Source of the DNA: Ganoderma boninense
Taxonomy: Eukaryota > Basidiomycota > Agaricomycetes > Polyporales > Polyporaceae
NCBI GenBank assembly: GCA_002900995.3
Contig: CM035306.1
Span: 1,798,001-1,862,000 of the forward strand
Length of the DNA: 64,000 nt
Reading direction: 5' to 3'
This document shows, piece after piece, positions 37,318-50,959 of the stretch. The position numbers and the translations under genes were made by a program. A model generated the notes under the pieces. The model worked only from the letters and a program-made list of their open reading frames with translations, did not search any database and was not told where the DNA came from. Within the stretch, counting starts at the first letter, position 1; each line of letters starts with the position of its first letter.

Positions 37318-38648
37318 GTGTGCTACCTGCGGTGGGAGCGGGAGGAGCGTGCGAGGGCGAGGGACATGATACACCAGCTCGGACGCCGATGGTGGAGCTT
37401 GTCATGGACTGGCACGGGCCTCTGGCGGTGGCACGCTCACCGACAAACGCGCCTTGATCCGCGTCAAACGCCGTCAATCCAAAGCCCAAACTCGTCTTGG
37501 CTAGACTTGTTTGCACCCACCCACCTCCCAAGCGCTCGCTTAACCCCCTCCTCCTGTGCCGTGCTCTTTGCTGCCTATATTCTTCTTTCCTCCGTGCTTC
37601 CACCCCTCCACCGACTGTGTGGGGGGTCAGCATCCCCTTCCTGTCCCTGCAACGGTCATTGTCTTTTGTATGGCTCTACTACTAGACGCCGTGCGCAACA
37701 CCTCGCCCTCGAAAACTGACCCAGGCCCTAGAGAAATTGAAGCCTAGTGCCAACCAAGTACCAACGCATGGTCACGGCTCGCGGACAGCGTCCAAATTGA
37801 TGTCTGCAGCTTGTCTTTCATGAGTAATCGTGGATCCGGAATTACAGTCGCAAAGGATCTCTACTTACAGCCATGGAGGACTCGGGCGTGCCAGTCCTCG
37901 AGCCCCCACACAACGACGACGGTCTTTTATTATTAAACCTCTGGAGCATGTGACACGAGAAGGAAGGCTGCGGGCGGACCCAGCTCGCCTTTGGCTCGTC
38001 CAAAACGACTCCTTGAGGCCGTAAACGTCCAATCCCCTGACCCACGCGCCCCGTCTTCGCAAGGTTTGAGCGGCCGCGCCGGGACAAGGTTCCCTTCGCA
38101 GCCAATTCGAGCACCGGAGCTTTTACTGTATTCAAGGGAAAGGCAAGTTTAGAGGGCATAAGATAACCCCCTCCGTGAGACTCGTTACAGGATCATGGGC
38201 ACTCCAGCTGCCGCGCTGGAGACAATGAGGTCCGCAGGCCTTGAATATCGCGCCTCGGTCCACTGTCCATGTGAGCCCGTCTCGTTGGCTTGGAAAGTCA
38301 ACTTTATGCCTTGCTTGGCTCGTCGGCATTCTTGGCGCGCTCTAGACAAACGAGGGGGCGAGTCGGCGACCAGCCCGCGGCGTTCTGGGGGTATACGCGC
38401 GGACAGGCAGCAGGAGGTTGTCTGCGGCGTCGCGGTGGCAAGAGTGGACGCGCGCCGGCTTCATCCAGCAGCCGACGCTTGTCCACATGTGCTCTCCCCC
38501 TCCTCGTCCAGTGGCCTCTCGCACTCCCTCTCCCTCCTCACCTCCAAGCCCTCATACCTGGCGACATCGCAGTCGCTTCTTTCTCAATTGCGCTACCCAG
38601 TCCCATACACCGGCTGCCATTCAACCGTGTCCACAACCAAACCAAACC
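37318..38648. other. Intergenic region, 1.33 kb
   Basis: Upstream flank of the transporter gene. Several open frames exist on both strands, but they overlap and show no motif or consistent codon use. No repeat or RNA gene seen. Confidence 0.4.
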
Positions 38649-38945
38649 ATGGACGACCTCCCCACCGCGTCGTCTATTCGTAAATCTCACCACCCATTAC
38701 CCCACCACAGGGCTTCAATTTCTTCCCTCCCTTCTTACCTTTCCAGTACGTATCCAGGAACGTGTATTGAGCGCGGAGGGGAAGCCCATCCGATCGTCTT
38801 CGACCATGAGCAATGTCCGGCGTATGCTTTCGTCCGCCATGAAAGGTGAGCTCTCGCTGTTGACTATCCTTGCCTTCTCCGTACCCATGAGTTCTATTCG
38901 CCTCTTGCCTCATTGCAGCTCGTGGAATTCGGTAGCGGTTCGAGA
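38649..38945 (+). CDS. Possible small spliced protein of 48 residues
   Basis: Three putative exons (38649-38679, 38747-38845, 38929-38945) join in frame through introns with good fungal ends (gtaaat to ttccag, and gtgagc to ttgcag, each with a pyrimidine tract). The product begins MDDLPTASSILRIQERVLSA and ends SAMKARGIR; it is basic, soluble, and has no signal peptide or membrane segment. I recognise no family. The support is only the pair of consistent splice sites and a C/T-rich leader before the ATG. It could equally be the 5' part of a longer or non-coding transcript. Confidence 0.35.
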
Positions 38946-41900
38946 ATGCCCATCCGGCGGAGTTTGGCCTGCCGTCAGCGACACAGTTCTGCAGCGTCAG
39001 CCAAACCTTCAGTCTTCAATGCCCCAGTCCGCCGCCCGGCACGCTTTCCCATTGCCCCCGGCTGCAAACGGCATCTTGTATCCCTCGGATGTTTCTACCA
39101 CCTCGTCTCGAGTTTGGAACGTGCCGGACCTCTCCCGGATGGGTACTTGCCGTACCCTGTTGAGCTTTCGCCATATCCACGCAGAACCCTGGAGCTGGTG
39201 ATTCCACCTTCAAGGCGTTCTGGATATTGGCCTCCGAAGACAAGCCGGGGACCCTCCCTTCCCCCTGTCGATTTGCTGCTCGATCTGGACAAACGCGCAT
39301 GCTCAGTATTCGCAAGCACACCAAGGTTCTGGGCAGCGGTACCCATCCAAGGAGGTGTAAGCTTCACCGCCTGCCGGAACCCTGCTCACCTTCTCGACGT
39401 TCTCAAACCTTTCGCGGCATGGGCTAGACCAACATCACCTTCATCTCGGCGTGCGTTAGGGCCTCATCGACTCATCCAGCACCTGTCGGTTCTGCAATAG
39501 CGCGAGGAGCCCTATGACCGCGCAATGACGTTTCTTTAGGGCTCCGGCACACAGCGTCGCGCCGAGGACCGAGGTATGGGTGACACGCGGTTCACAGGTG
39601 AGAGTCATTCCTCTTGGTCGCTCATCCGACCTGCTCTTATTCTCTACCCAGTAGCCAACTTCGTCACGGCTCCCTTCACGTTGCTGCCCTTGGAAGGGAA
39701 GCCCAGTCAGCCTGGGACATGCGTATGCCACCTGCCTTAATATTTGTGGGTAACCACCACCATGGCGCTGAGGTCCCTATTGCAACCCCCAACATATCTG
39801 TTTGGCACCATAGATGCCAACCCCGGAGATACCGCTGCCATGTCCCTACTTGAGTATCCTGATCTCCTCAAATCGTTTCCGACTGCGTCTCCGTTTGAAC
39901 CTGTTGGTCCGCTCTCCCTGACGACCAATCGAGGAAGTATCCCACGTCAAAGCAGCCAACCACGAACGTCATGTGGTGCTCCGCATATTCAACGTTGCGG
40001 TCCGGTGGGACACAATAACGAGACATTTCCCGTTCTTCTTTGCAACGATAAGGGCTGGTGCATTGACGGAAAACTTGTGGGCCAAAATTCAGAGCTTGTC
40101 CGGCCATCCTGTGGACTGTGGTCAGTGATGGTTAGAAGCTTGATTGTGTTTCTTACTGAGACGGTCCTTTCTTTCTTCAGCCCATGGAAACACGCCCAGT
40201 AAGAGGGACCCGAGCGTCTTCATTAAAACCGCGAATCCCCCTTTCGCGGGGACGGTGTCCCTATCGGCGCAATCGCAGCTTCGCGAGCCCGCACACACGA
40301 ACCACGCATCGTCAGCAGACGTCCTTCCGACGAATCGAACGCGTCGAACCTCCATAAATGCGTGCGATCGTGGGGGCCTTGCTCGATGTGTGCCCGCGCT
40401 CGCGATTGGATCGTGCCGACGTTACGGAAGGCCGTGGGTATTGCCCCCGCGAAACGTTTTTTGACAAGCTGCGTTTGTGAGAACGCGTCCGGCGACAGTG
40501 TGCGAGTTCGAACTGAGCTCATCTTCGAAGATCCGTGTGGCCAACTCATGATCTTCGGAGACACAATGCCCACCCCTTCCCCTCCCACCCAGCGCCAGCT
40601 TGCCGTTCTCCCGCCTTCACCTCGGACCGGGCCTACTCGCTCGGCTGTCTCCCTACCCTGCCTGCGCCCCCTCCTCTCTCCTCCCTGCCGGGTTCCCTGT
40701 TGGCGTCCTGGTGCGGAGGGATGTTTCAGGGCGACGCGGAGTACATGAACGGGCAGCTCCCGGACTGGAATTTGTTTCAACGATGATCGCACCGTGCCGC
40801 CGTCCAGCCTTGCTTCCTATGGGCTGTGAGAATGCGCGAGCAGCTGCGGCCTATCCTCATGATCGCCTATGCCGAGTTATGGAAGCCAGGCAACGACGGC
40901 AGGGACGTGAGTCCTCGACGAAGAAGACTGGCACGCCAACAGCTCGCTAGCTCGCTCCGTCTTGCCTCGCGCATCTCACTTATGGCAGCACCGTGCACGC
41001 AGCAGCCCGCAACATCGTACACGTAAAGTGCGCGCGCCGCAGACGCCGCGATGCTGGAGATGCACCCTTGAGAAGGGCCGAGAGCCTGGAAGACACACAC
41101 GCAGCGCTCGCCCATCCATCCACGCATCCGGGGTCGCGATCACGAAGAGCCAAAACTGGCATGCTATCATTGTATCAACACCTGTGTACGTCTATCCATC
41201 CATCTGGTCTGGCGACGGCGTGTGCGCGGAGTCACCGTCGGAGACAGAACCCACCCGCGCACAGCGCGCCCTATTCTCCGTCCACGGCGCTCCCCGATTA
41301 GTCCCCACACCCCACCACGCGTCCCAGGTCGGTTCCAGTTCCGTCGCCGCCTGTGGCTGGGTGCCCACCAGAAGCCCTGGCCCAGAGCCACCGTGCGCCG
41401 CTGAGCGGCCAATGTCGAGCCACTCTCGTCGGTCGGCCGCGCAGCCATTCCAATTCATTTCCGCGCGGGCGAGGAGTGGGACGCGCGCGGAGTCGAATAG
41501 TGTCGCCGTCGCGCCTGCCGCCAAGTTGCTCAGCGAACGCCGACCATTTGTCGTGGACGCACGCGAGCCGGTGGCGGACGCTGGGGCTGGCGCCCCCGGT
41601 GCTCAAAATCGTCATATAACGCAGGACGGTGGCCGCATCGCCGATCACCATTTCGCTGTCAGCAGTCAGGATGTCGCAGTAGACATCGCCGCGGCTGCTT
41701 TTGTGCGGGTCGTCTGAGCTTCTTCGACGCGACATTCCAGGGCCGCGACCCGCGGAGCATGGACGACAAGGGTCACCCAGCGATCGGAAGTCATCAGGCT
41801 TCGGGACATCATTTGTTATGTCGTGACACAATGCATTGGGTTTTCTGCCATGACGCCCTTCGCTGCTCGCGTTGTGTGGTTGCGGTGTTTTCCCAAAATG

Positions 41901-42331
41901 TTCAGGGGACGAGGCCTTCACAAGGCGCCAAGGTGTGCAAGACACCGATATATAAACACACGTACGACAAATGTACAGATTCACTGGTTAGAGCGGGTGA
42001 AAGACGAAAACAAGTTCCGGGGGATCTACATGGCCGCGCGACCGACAACGACCTACTGTACACAAGCAGACAAGCTGACAGGGAGTTCACGACGACAAAG
42101 AGCACAACACGTAGACGGGAAAGCAAGAAGGCTGACAAAACAAAAAAGGGAGACAATATATGTAGTTATATGTTTTTTAGTAGATGTTTGCATAGGGGGA
42201 TCATGTTCAGACACGAAAACCAAACGAGAACGAACCGAGAGCTCTACGCGCCATGGATGAGCGAAGCGCGGAGCTGTCACAGTAAGTAGACGTACTGTTG
42301 ATAATGGGGCCGATTTGCGTCCTTCTCGCAC
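38946..42331. other. Gene-poor region, 3.4 kb
   Basis: I find no recognisable gene. The longest frames (38913-39500, 39744-40202, 40962-41717 on plus; 41298-41984 on minus) have no conserved motif, overlap each other, and have the high Arg/Pro/Ser content expected of non-coding GC-rich DNA. A TATATAAA motif lies near 41950. The right end is the 3' flank of the Zn2Cys6 gene. A fast-evolving gene or long non-coding RNA could still be hidden here. Confidence 0.4.
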
Positions 42332-43338
42332 TCAGCCAGACTTGGCCTGGGCGCCGCTGGAGATGGGCTCAGCCATCCTGGCGTGCTCCATCCGCCCATC
42401 CCTCCTCGCGTCCATCATCTGCGGGGCACCTACCTCTGCACCCGGGCCACGCGAAGGTGGCTTCGGGTAGGCTTGCGGGTACGGCGCGTAGTGGTGAGCA
42501 GGCGCGAGAGGGATCTGCGCGTCAGGGCGAGCGTGCGGGTGGGGGTGCGGCATCATGTAAGGAGTCGCGTACTGGGGAGGGTATGGGGCGATGAACGTCG
42601 CCGGATAGAACTGGGGGTGCGCTGGGTACCCGACCGGCTCGCCGTCCTGCCCGGTGGTCTGTGGGGGAGGCGCAGGGATGGGCGCGTAGAAGATCTGGGG
42701 GTAGTACATGGGGCGGTCTCCCCAGGTTTGGCAGCAGGCGGGGCGGGGTACTGAGGGTACAGCCCAGGCGGAGGATAGGTGACCGGTGCAACGTAGGGGA
42801 TGGGGGGCGTCGTGCTTGGGACGGCGGCCGTGACGGTGGGTGGCACCGGCATACCCTGGGGTTGCACTGCAACGTCGACCTGCTGCTGCTCGACGTTGGC
42901 GGCTGGACGATGTGGTAAGACGGGTCAACGTCGACCGGAGGAAGTGGCGAGAGGAGGAGGGCATGGATGAAGGAACGTATAAATGTGCTCACTCTTTCCA
43001 TCGCGCTTCTTGTAAGGCCCTCGCTTGATTCCCTTCTGACGCTCTTTGCGTTGGGAGTCGACGCACTCCTCGGCTATGCCGTACTTGACGCAGCGGAGGC
43101 AGGGACGGGCGTCGTCGCACTTCTTGCAGGCCTTCTGGCAGTTGGTGCACGCGTTCTTGACCTGCCGGCGCTTGGTGCGGGTGGGGTGAGTGGGAACCAT
43201 GCCGGGCGGGAAGGGATACATGTGCATGGGCATGCCAGAGTAGGTGATGGGGTGCATGGTCATCTGAGGCTGGACGCCGTCGGAGGAGGGCTGAGGGGCC
43301 AGTTGCTGGGAGTCGGTCTCGGGGTTCGAATCACCCAT
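42332..43338 (-). CDS. Zn2Cys6 binuclear-cluster transcription factor
   Basis: Fungal-specific DNA-binding regulator. From the ATG at 43338 the protein has a complete C-x2-C-x6-C-x5-C-x2-C-x8-C cluster (CTNCQKACKKCDDARPC continuing LRCVKYGIAEEC), followed by a basic linker (QRKERQKGIKRGPYKKRDGK). The rest is a low-complexity tail rich in Pro, Tyr, Ala and His, with repeated PY and YP steps, a likely disordered activation region; I see no fungal TF middle-homology domain. The tail changes frame near a C4 run at 42710-42713. Either one base is missing there or a 104-nt intron (gtatgc to ctcag) is removed; the former gives the more natural protein. Targets unknown. Confidence 0.88.
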
Positions 43339-44849
43339 GGCGGCGAAAGGGAGGGAGAGACGGGAAAGCTGTGGAGGATGGGAGGGAACTGATATAGTCT
43401 AGGCAGGAGACGTGAGGAAGGATGGGAAACTGAATGGACCGTTTGGCGCTGTTGGGCCCTGGAAAAGCACACGTGTCGACAAGGCCGGGGCGAGGAGGAC
43501 GCGGGGCGAAGCTGGCAGGGGCCTCGCGCAGGAGGAGAGGACGCAGCTGGGGGCAGTCAGAGCCATTGTCGCCGGTGCAGAGCAGGTGTGGACGGGACCT
43601 ACCCTTGACCTTGATCCACGGCCGATTCGCTGAGCTGGGGCGCGCGGCGGGCGGCGACTCAAAGCGGAGGAAACGGCGGGCGAGGGGGGAAATTGAAACG
43701 CAGCGTTGGGCCCCCGGCCGAGCCTCCAGCCTTTATCCCACCGCCCCCGCCCGGCGGCCACACGCCCCACCGAGGCCGGCCACCTCATCTGTACGTAATG
43801 TTTATCCCTCCCCCAACTCCGCGAGCCCCCGTATCCGCCACCTATCTCCTCCGTTTCCCGCTCCGCCCCATTTCCCCCTCATATAACCCCCGCGCCCGAC
43901 CCCCTCTCCCGCTCTCCCTTTGGCAGGGCCTCTGCCCCACAGCGCACCCTGCGTCCCCCGTCTCGCCACCCGCGCAATGCGCAGCCATCGAACCGCCCAC
44001 GAAGCCCTCCCTGATCGCCCCAGGGAGCTCCCAGTGCAGCCGGTATCGTAACATCACATCTCATGTGCTCGAGCCCGCCTTCCCCGACTCGTAGCGCTCT
44101 TGCCGGCCGGCCTCCAAAGTCCGGCTCCAGACAAGCGAACCCTGGCAGAACCACCCATGATCCTCCCGTATTCTGCGCGATCCGAGTCTGTTCCAGACAC
44201 ACACACTTTGTATTGTACATGTACGGATTCTTCCTATCAGCCCTGCTATATCACACCGTCCCTCGTCGTCTCGCCCGCCGAACGCGTGCCCCATGCAGAT
44301 ATGCAATGCATCGTAGAGCCCAACAGCTTGGGAAGAGCCTCGGGGACATGCCCGCAAAGGGCGACCGTGGAAATGTTGCAGTCGCAAAGAATGTGATCCA
44401 TAGCTACCCGGCCGCACAACAATGAACTCTCCTTCGCACACCTGCAGACACCCGCTGCTGCCGTCGGGTCCTCTCGCACGGGCAAATTCGCTTCCGTGGT
44501 GCTGTGGCTGGTAGAGAAGCGCATACAGTGAGAGGAGAGAGTAATGTGGTGCGCTGCGCGGAGGAGGCAGGAGGCGTCGGTAGGAGCTTGATTGGGAAAC
44601 CACGGTGGGATGCCACTGCACAAACAAAGCCAAATAACACGAGGCTCGGCTTGGTGGACGACGAGGACAGTTGGAGCGACCCTCTCCAGCCATCTGGCAT
44701 CGTCGACCTCAACGGCCAGTCGGCAACCAGCTTCTTGCTGGCCTGAGCGTCGTTGCGTCCCCCTGTACTCCGCCAGCCCTCTCGTCTCTTCGTATTGATC
44801 CTCTCTTCTCGTCTTTCCTTTTCCTCCTTCGTTCCTTATCCTCTTTCTC
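43339..44849. other. Divergent intergenic region, 1.5 kb, Zn2Cys6 factor / DYRK kinase
   Basis: Promoter space for both flanking genes. It is strongly C-rich on the plus strand between 43720 and 43990, with a TATA-like catataa at about 43879-43885. A minus-strand open frame of 210 codons (44061-44693) shows no motif and is not called. The last ~80 bases before 44850 are a C/T tract, typical of a leader. Confidence 0.45.
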
Positions 44850-47800
44850 ATGTCCTCCCCGCCCTCCCCCACCATCGGTCAAGTGGCTCATGAAAAAGGA
44901 CGCGTGAAAAGGAGAGAGAGGCCCCCAGCTCTCGACATCGCAGATCCGAAGCCAGGTTCGGACGGAGATGTACGATACGACCGAGATGTTGCGAATGATT
45001 CGCGAAAGGTAGCTACCATTCTGCTTCATCCTCAACCCCTCCAGCTTCCTTGCTCACGCATCACCACCTCGCACCTCAGCCCTTCCTTCAAGTTGTCTCT
45101 GCTGACGAGTCGTCTACCGACGTGGAGACGGACATCCCTCGTTCCGCATCAGCCACGTCTTCGCTAGACCCGTATTACTTCGGTGTCCACACTCCATCAG
45201 ATTCACCCATCCCCCCCGTGCCACCTGTACCCAGCGTACCCAAGACGCCAGAGATGCGCCATTATGAACCCGTCACCCCTGGAAGGGACCCCGCCGCCAT
45301 CGACCGCCGTACCCTGGTCGGCGTTGGAGAACTCGCAACCCCACGCTGGGCGCGGGGTGTCCGCAATGACGAATACGAATTCGTGACGCAGGAACGTGTA
45401 GATGAGGTCAACGAAGAGGAGCTGGTAGAGGTTGGGGGACCGGAGGACGACAGGGATTCGGACAGCCCATGGACGATTGAGGCCATTGACGGGGAGCAGG
45501 ATGACAAAACCGAGGTTCGTACAATCATGCCGTGGCTGCATAGCATTGTGTTGAACTGCGCAACAGCAGCTCATGGAGGTGAAGCCGGTAGCTCGGACGT
45601 TGCGCAGTCGAAGGTCGATTGCGGAGGAAAGTGGCGGTGAGGAAATCCTGTATCCACGCCATCCTCACGTCAATTCTTCGGATGTCTCGCCAGTGCCCCA
45701 GCTGCCATCCAATTTCCAGAGTGACCATGAAGGTCAGGAGGTGCTTGCGCCCCACACCGGGGGCGAGCAAGCCCCACCAAGTGCCTTTGCGACTCCGCAT
45801 CAGCGTCCTCGGAAACGGACATCGGAGGAGTTCGAGATGGAACATGGAGTTTTGGTGTCGAAATTCATTTCACCGAATGGTACCCCAAGCACGCCGAAGG
45901 ACAAGGACAAGCCTCGTAGACACCGCAGCCTGGGCGGTGGTGCGCCTCCTCAACAGGCCACATCCAAGGAGAAAGTGAAGGATCGCCGAAGGGATACCCT
46001 GTCCCTCAGCATTCGTCATTCCCGCCAAGGATCCTCGTCGTCGAGTCATGGCGAGTCGCATCATCCTCGCAGGGTACACAATTCAGACTTCTCGCACCTG
46101 CCGCCTTCTCCATCGACATCCTCTATTCAACAATTCCTGGGACGTGCGGGCACAGCCGGTAGCTCCACCTCATCTCCGCTGCACTCCCAACCTCATGTGG
46201 CCTCGAACGTCGCGCATTCCCTTCTTCGTGGCACTCAAGAGGGATGGTCCGATCTGGACGATCAGACGACGCTAGAGGCGCTGAGGAAGCTGGACGGGCT
46301 CTCAGGAAAGACGGCACGTGCTCGCTCGAGCATCGGAGGTCATAGCAGGGTAGGCAGCTCTAGCCGTCCGGGGACGCCTGCGAAGGCAACAACTCAATGG
46401 GAGGGGATTGAGAGTGGTGGCAATAGGAGCAGTAAGCGGACCAGCGTACATGCCTCCCTCAGCGGCAAGGACAAGGACAAGGGAAGGGAAGTTGCTCACC
46501 GCAGTATTTCCGGTCCCATTCCTTCGACTACCGAAGGTTCTGCGGACACCGACTATGTGGTGACCAGTGGTGATGACATTCACCACGACTCTCCTCAACC
46601 TGATCGGGGGACGAAGAAGACGGGGACAACTAGTGCTCGCTCCAGTTTCACGCCCAAGAGAGGCTCAGCGTCATCAGGTACCTATGCGAGCACTCCCACA
46701 ACAAGTTCACGCGATTCAGCCTCACTGTCGGTGGGCACAAGCAACACGTCTGTTTCTGCAGTTTCCGGCCGCCAATCCTCTGGCAAGGCAAAGAGGAATA
46801 GCACAAGTAGCGATATCTCCATTGGCCACCTCAGCGATCCTACGACCGTGCGGGACCGTGCTGCATCCCTTGTGGCCCCCGCTGACACTCCCGAGGAGAG
46901 TTACGTTCCTCCGGTACCTCCGCTACCCAAGGAGCTCTCTAGCTTCAAAGCGACACTGTCGACCCCCGGCGCCTCCCATGCGCCGATCGTCGAATACCAC
47001 AGCGACGTACCCATCTCGGATCGTAGTAGAAGAGAGACCTTCAACGATGTGGCTTTTCCAAGCACACTCGACGTGCCCGTGGTGCCCACGACTCCTTCCA
47101 AGCATAGCTCACTGCAGGTGCCCAAATCGACGACCCCCACGAACATGCACAAGACGCCCTCCAAGAAATGGAGTTTCTCGGGTGCGCTCGGGAGGAAGTT
47201 GTCCTCCACGCCATCCACATCTTCGATGAAGGACGCTGCGAAGTCGTCGGCGGCATCAGCAACAAGCCCTCGAGTGATGTCATTTGGCCAGCAGCTCCGC
47301 AAGTCGATGTCGAAGGAGAAGCCTTTGTCGCCAGGATCAAAGGTGTCGGAAGACTGGTCCCCTATTAATTCAGACGCTATGGCCTCGGCGACCTCTCTAG
47401 CCTCTTTATCCTCTCTCGGATCTGGTCGCGCTGCTTTGTCCCCGTCAAGCGGTATCCCGCCCACTCTCGCTGCTTCAAAGACACCTGACCGCCTGGTTTC
47501 AAGTCGAACAGGGACTGCCTCAAGCGGGGCTAGCACCCATGTCCCGCCCATACCACAGAATGTGCCGCTTAGCCCATCTTCGTCAATGCGTCGCAACCCA
47601 TCCACAAAACGTCTTACACCATCGTCAATTCCCTTCTTCAGGAGGTCGTCCTCGCAGTCGATGCAGGTGCCACCTCCTAGTCTCCCGACCCACTCTGTCT
47701 CGCCCACGCTTTCCTCCGGACCTGCGTCTGGCACGCATCTTCGCGCTCCCACTACCATGTCGCCGACAAAGGACAGCAACCTCTCGTCTCCAACTGTCCC

Positions 47801-50800
47801 CGGCTCCGCGAAGAAGTCGTCAGTGTTGAGTTTGGGCTTGCCCTCGTTGCTCAAAGGCTCGAGCTCCAGACGTAGCCTCCACTCGGACAAGGAGAAGGAC
47901 GTGAAGAGCAGCCGCGAGAGCGCCGCGACGTCATCTGACCGGGAGAAATCAAAGAAGGAAGACAAAGACCGTAGCGAGAGCAGGATCTCCGTGCTGATGG
48001 GTAGAAAGCGAGGAAAGGTGCGTTGTCTAACTGCTCCCGGTGACTCGTCGTTCCCGTTTTAAAGTGACCCACGCTCCGATTGCAGACGCTCTCGTCTGCC
48101 CAGCAACCACCTAAGAAGACGGAGCCTGTGGCTTTGCCACCTATGCAGATTGCGGCTTTGCCTGCGTCCACTGCTCAGCGCGTGGCTAACTTGAAGTCTT
48201 CGCAGCCGTCCTCGAGCGCAAATGCCAACGTAAACGCCAGTCCAGCCAAGGCAGGCTCTTCCCGCGCCACTTCTCAGACGGTTAGCTCAATGCAGAAGCA
48301 GTCGGATACGTCGTTGCGCAGACACCAGCTCCCCACTATTGCTGGCTCCCCCTCTGTGACTGGCAACTCTCAAGCTATCGTACGCGAGGCGAAGGAAGGA
48401 CCTCCATTGTCGTCTCTTAACTTGTCGACTATCTTGTCCAAGGAAACTCCGACGAAGATACCGCGGATCTCCAGCAGGTCTTCCGCCGTCAACTCCCCGA
48501 CGCTCAAGGCCAACGGTACGAGCCGCAGGGCGAGCATGATCATAGGATCGTCGAGCGGCATCACGTCCTCTCGCGCAGCCTCCCCAACGGCAGGCAGCGA
48601 ATCGATGAACGAGTTTGGTGTCTTGGAGAACGGACAGGTTTCTGCATCCAAGACGGCACGTAACTCTGTCCGTGCTTCTCCCCAGACTACGTCTTCACGC
48701 GTGCCACGCCAGGTCTCTGCCTCGAACTCGACCGCAAACGGATCGACGATTCCACGCAAGAACCGCGAGTCGCTGTCGTTTGGGCTCCGTAAAGCCTCCA
48801 CTGGCTCCGTGGCGTCGACCACCTCTGGTGCGCATGATCAGCCACAGCAGTCCGCTCATTCACACCACCGGTTCTCCGCTCTGTCGCCCTCTAAGGGCCT
48901 CAAGCTCCTTAGCCCCAAGGTATCTCTCCCCAGCGCCCGATCGTCCAATAACTCCACGCCCAGCATTCATCAAACCATGGGCACGCCTACTGGCAGCAGA
49001 CAGTCCCTTTCGACACCCTCCCCAGTCCCCAGCTCTGTAGATGAAGAGGAGCTACTCGGCGACGAGGAGATGATGCAGTATATCAAGAGGCAGCAGGCGA
49101 AGAAGCTCCAGAGCGGTTCGACGCAGGAGGATCTCGACGCCATGCTTCGCTTCCCTGAACCAATCCCGCCTGCACCCGCTCTGTCTCCGCAAGGTATGTG
49201 TTGCCATTTTGTGCGATCATCGCCGTCTCCTGCTTACCATGATTGTACAGCTGTCCTCAAGAGCGATCAGGCACGTTGGTTGTGCGAGTACGAATGCAAG
49301 GAGATCCTCGACTACGAATCGGTGTACTACGTCGGTGCGCACAGCGAGAAGAAGATGGCGACTCCTGATAACTCGACCAACAACTACGGCTACGACGATG
49401 AACGTGGTGACTACCAGGTCATCAACCATGACCATCTGGCTTATCGTTACGAGATCATCGACACGTTGGGTAAGGGATCCTTTGGACAGGTGCTCCACTG
49501 CCGCGACCATGGAACTGGGGAGTCGATGGCGATCAAGATCATCCGGAACAAGAAGCGTTTCCACCACCAAGCCCTAGTGGAGATCAAGATTCTCGACAGC
49601 CTTAGGAAATGGGTATGTTAACGTCGTTTCATGTATAGCTGCGCTCTTGCTGACTTATTGGTAGGACGCTGAGGAGAAGCACCATGTCATCAAGATGACT
49701 GAACACTTCTACTTCCGTGGTCACCTGTGCATCGCGATGGAGTTACTGAGTATCAACCTCTATGAGCTGATCAAGGCGAACAACTTCCACGGGTTTACCA
49801 CCGCACTCATCCGTCGCTTCACCGGTCAGATGCTGCAGTCTCTGTTGCTCATGAGGCAACATCGTATTGTGCACTGCGACCTCAAGCCGGAGGTGTGTAG
49901 CTCTTCGCATTGAGGCACACTCGACTACTGACTTTATGCCTAGAACGTCCTTCTCCGCCACCCCGCCAAGAGTGCTATCAAGGTCATCGATTTTGGTAGC
50001 AGCTGTTTTGAACATGAGAAAAGTGCGTCTCCGTCTCACCGCCTTTACCCCGTATTATGAACCTCATGTTAACCATTACGGCAGTCTACACATACATTCA
50101 GAGTCGTTTCTATCGATCGCCGGAGGTCATCTTGGGCATGAACTATCACATGGCCATCGACATGTGGAGTCTAGGCTGCATCATGGCTGAGCTGTACACC
50201 GGCTTCCCGATCTTCCCTGGTGAGAACGAGCAAGAGCAACTTGCTTGCATCATGGAGGTGCTCGGCGTCCCGGAGAAGGACTTCATCAACCGCAGCTCGC
50301 GCAAGAGGCTTTTCTTCGGTATGTGATAGCTTACCAAGACTTGCATGATTCCACTCACTGTTGGCCTAGACACGACCGGTGCACCACGGCCTGTCGTGAA
50401 TTCGAAGGGCAAGAGGCGACGTCCTGGGACCAAAACTTTGGCGCAGGCGCTGAAGAATCCTTCGGACGAAAACTTCGTCGACTTCATCACGAAGTGCCTG
50501 ATGTGGGACCCTGAACGACGGTTGAAGCCCCAGGCGGCTCTGCGTCACCCGTACATCACTGGTGATCGTCGGTCCAAGGTCCCCAACCCAACCCCCAGCA
50601 GCACCGCCAAGACCTTCCTCCAGTCAGCTTCGTCGAACCTCAGTAGTTGGAGCACAAAGGTCACAGAAACCCCGAAGAAGTCTCTGATCAGTGCACCAAC
50701 TCCGCTCACCGCGCGGACCTCCCGCACGCTAACAGTTCCGAGCACACCGAGTGGGTCAACAAGTGTGCACAGCACTTTGGGCTCGTCTTCTAGGTCCTAT

Positions 50801-50959
50801 AGATCCTCTCACGCGCAGCAATCCATGTCCCTCATATCATTCCAGCCGTACGATGGTGAGTCCGTCGCAACCTCCATCCCCAAGCGAGGTTGTTGACGAT
50901 GATCACCTGTAGACCACAAGATGACCTCCATGAAGGGATACCTCCTCCTGGACTCCTAG
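44850..50959 (+). CDS. DYRK-family dual-specificity protein kinase (DYRK2/Pom1-like)
   Basis: CMGC-group kinase that activates itself on tyrosine and phosphorylates Ser/Thr; relatives such as fission-yeast Pom1 control polarity and cell size. A very long Ser/Thr/Pro-rich, probably disordered N-terminal region occupies 44850 to about 49200. The DYRK-specific lead-in [16 protein letters not shown] follows. Kinase motifs: [44 protein letters not shown], the activation-loop [17 protein letters not shown] with its Y-x-Y, and [14 protein letters not shown] Ser-rich tail follows the domain. The first intron joins DSRK to [11 protein letters not shown] at a ctcag acceptor. The last intron (gtgagt to ctgtag) leads to a short exon ending GYLLLDS, TAG at 50957-50959. 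I read about ten exons. Confidence 0.92.

Noticed and set aside
40962..41984. Overlapping long frames on both strands (251 and 228 codons)
   Set aside because: Long frames on opposite strands over the same GC-rich DNA are expected by chance; neither has a recognisable domain or plausible splice pattern.
43320..43335. tRNA-like B box (ggttcgaatcacc)
   Set aside because: It is inside the first codons of the Zn2Cys6 gene, and no A box or cloverleaf lies upstream.
44061..44693. Minus-strand open frame of 210 codons
   Set aside because: No motif, a Ser/Arg/Cys-rich composition, and competing frames on both strands in the same place; it lies in the divergent promoter region of two real genes.
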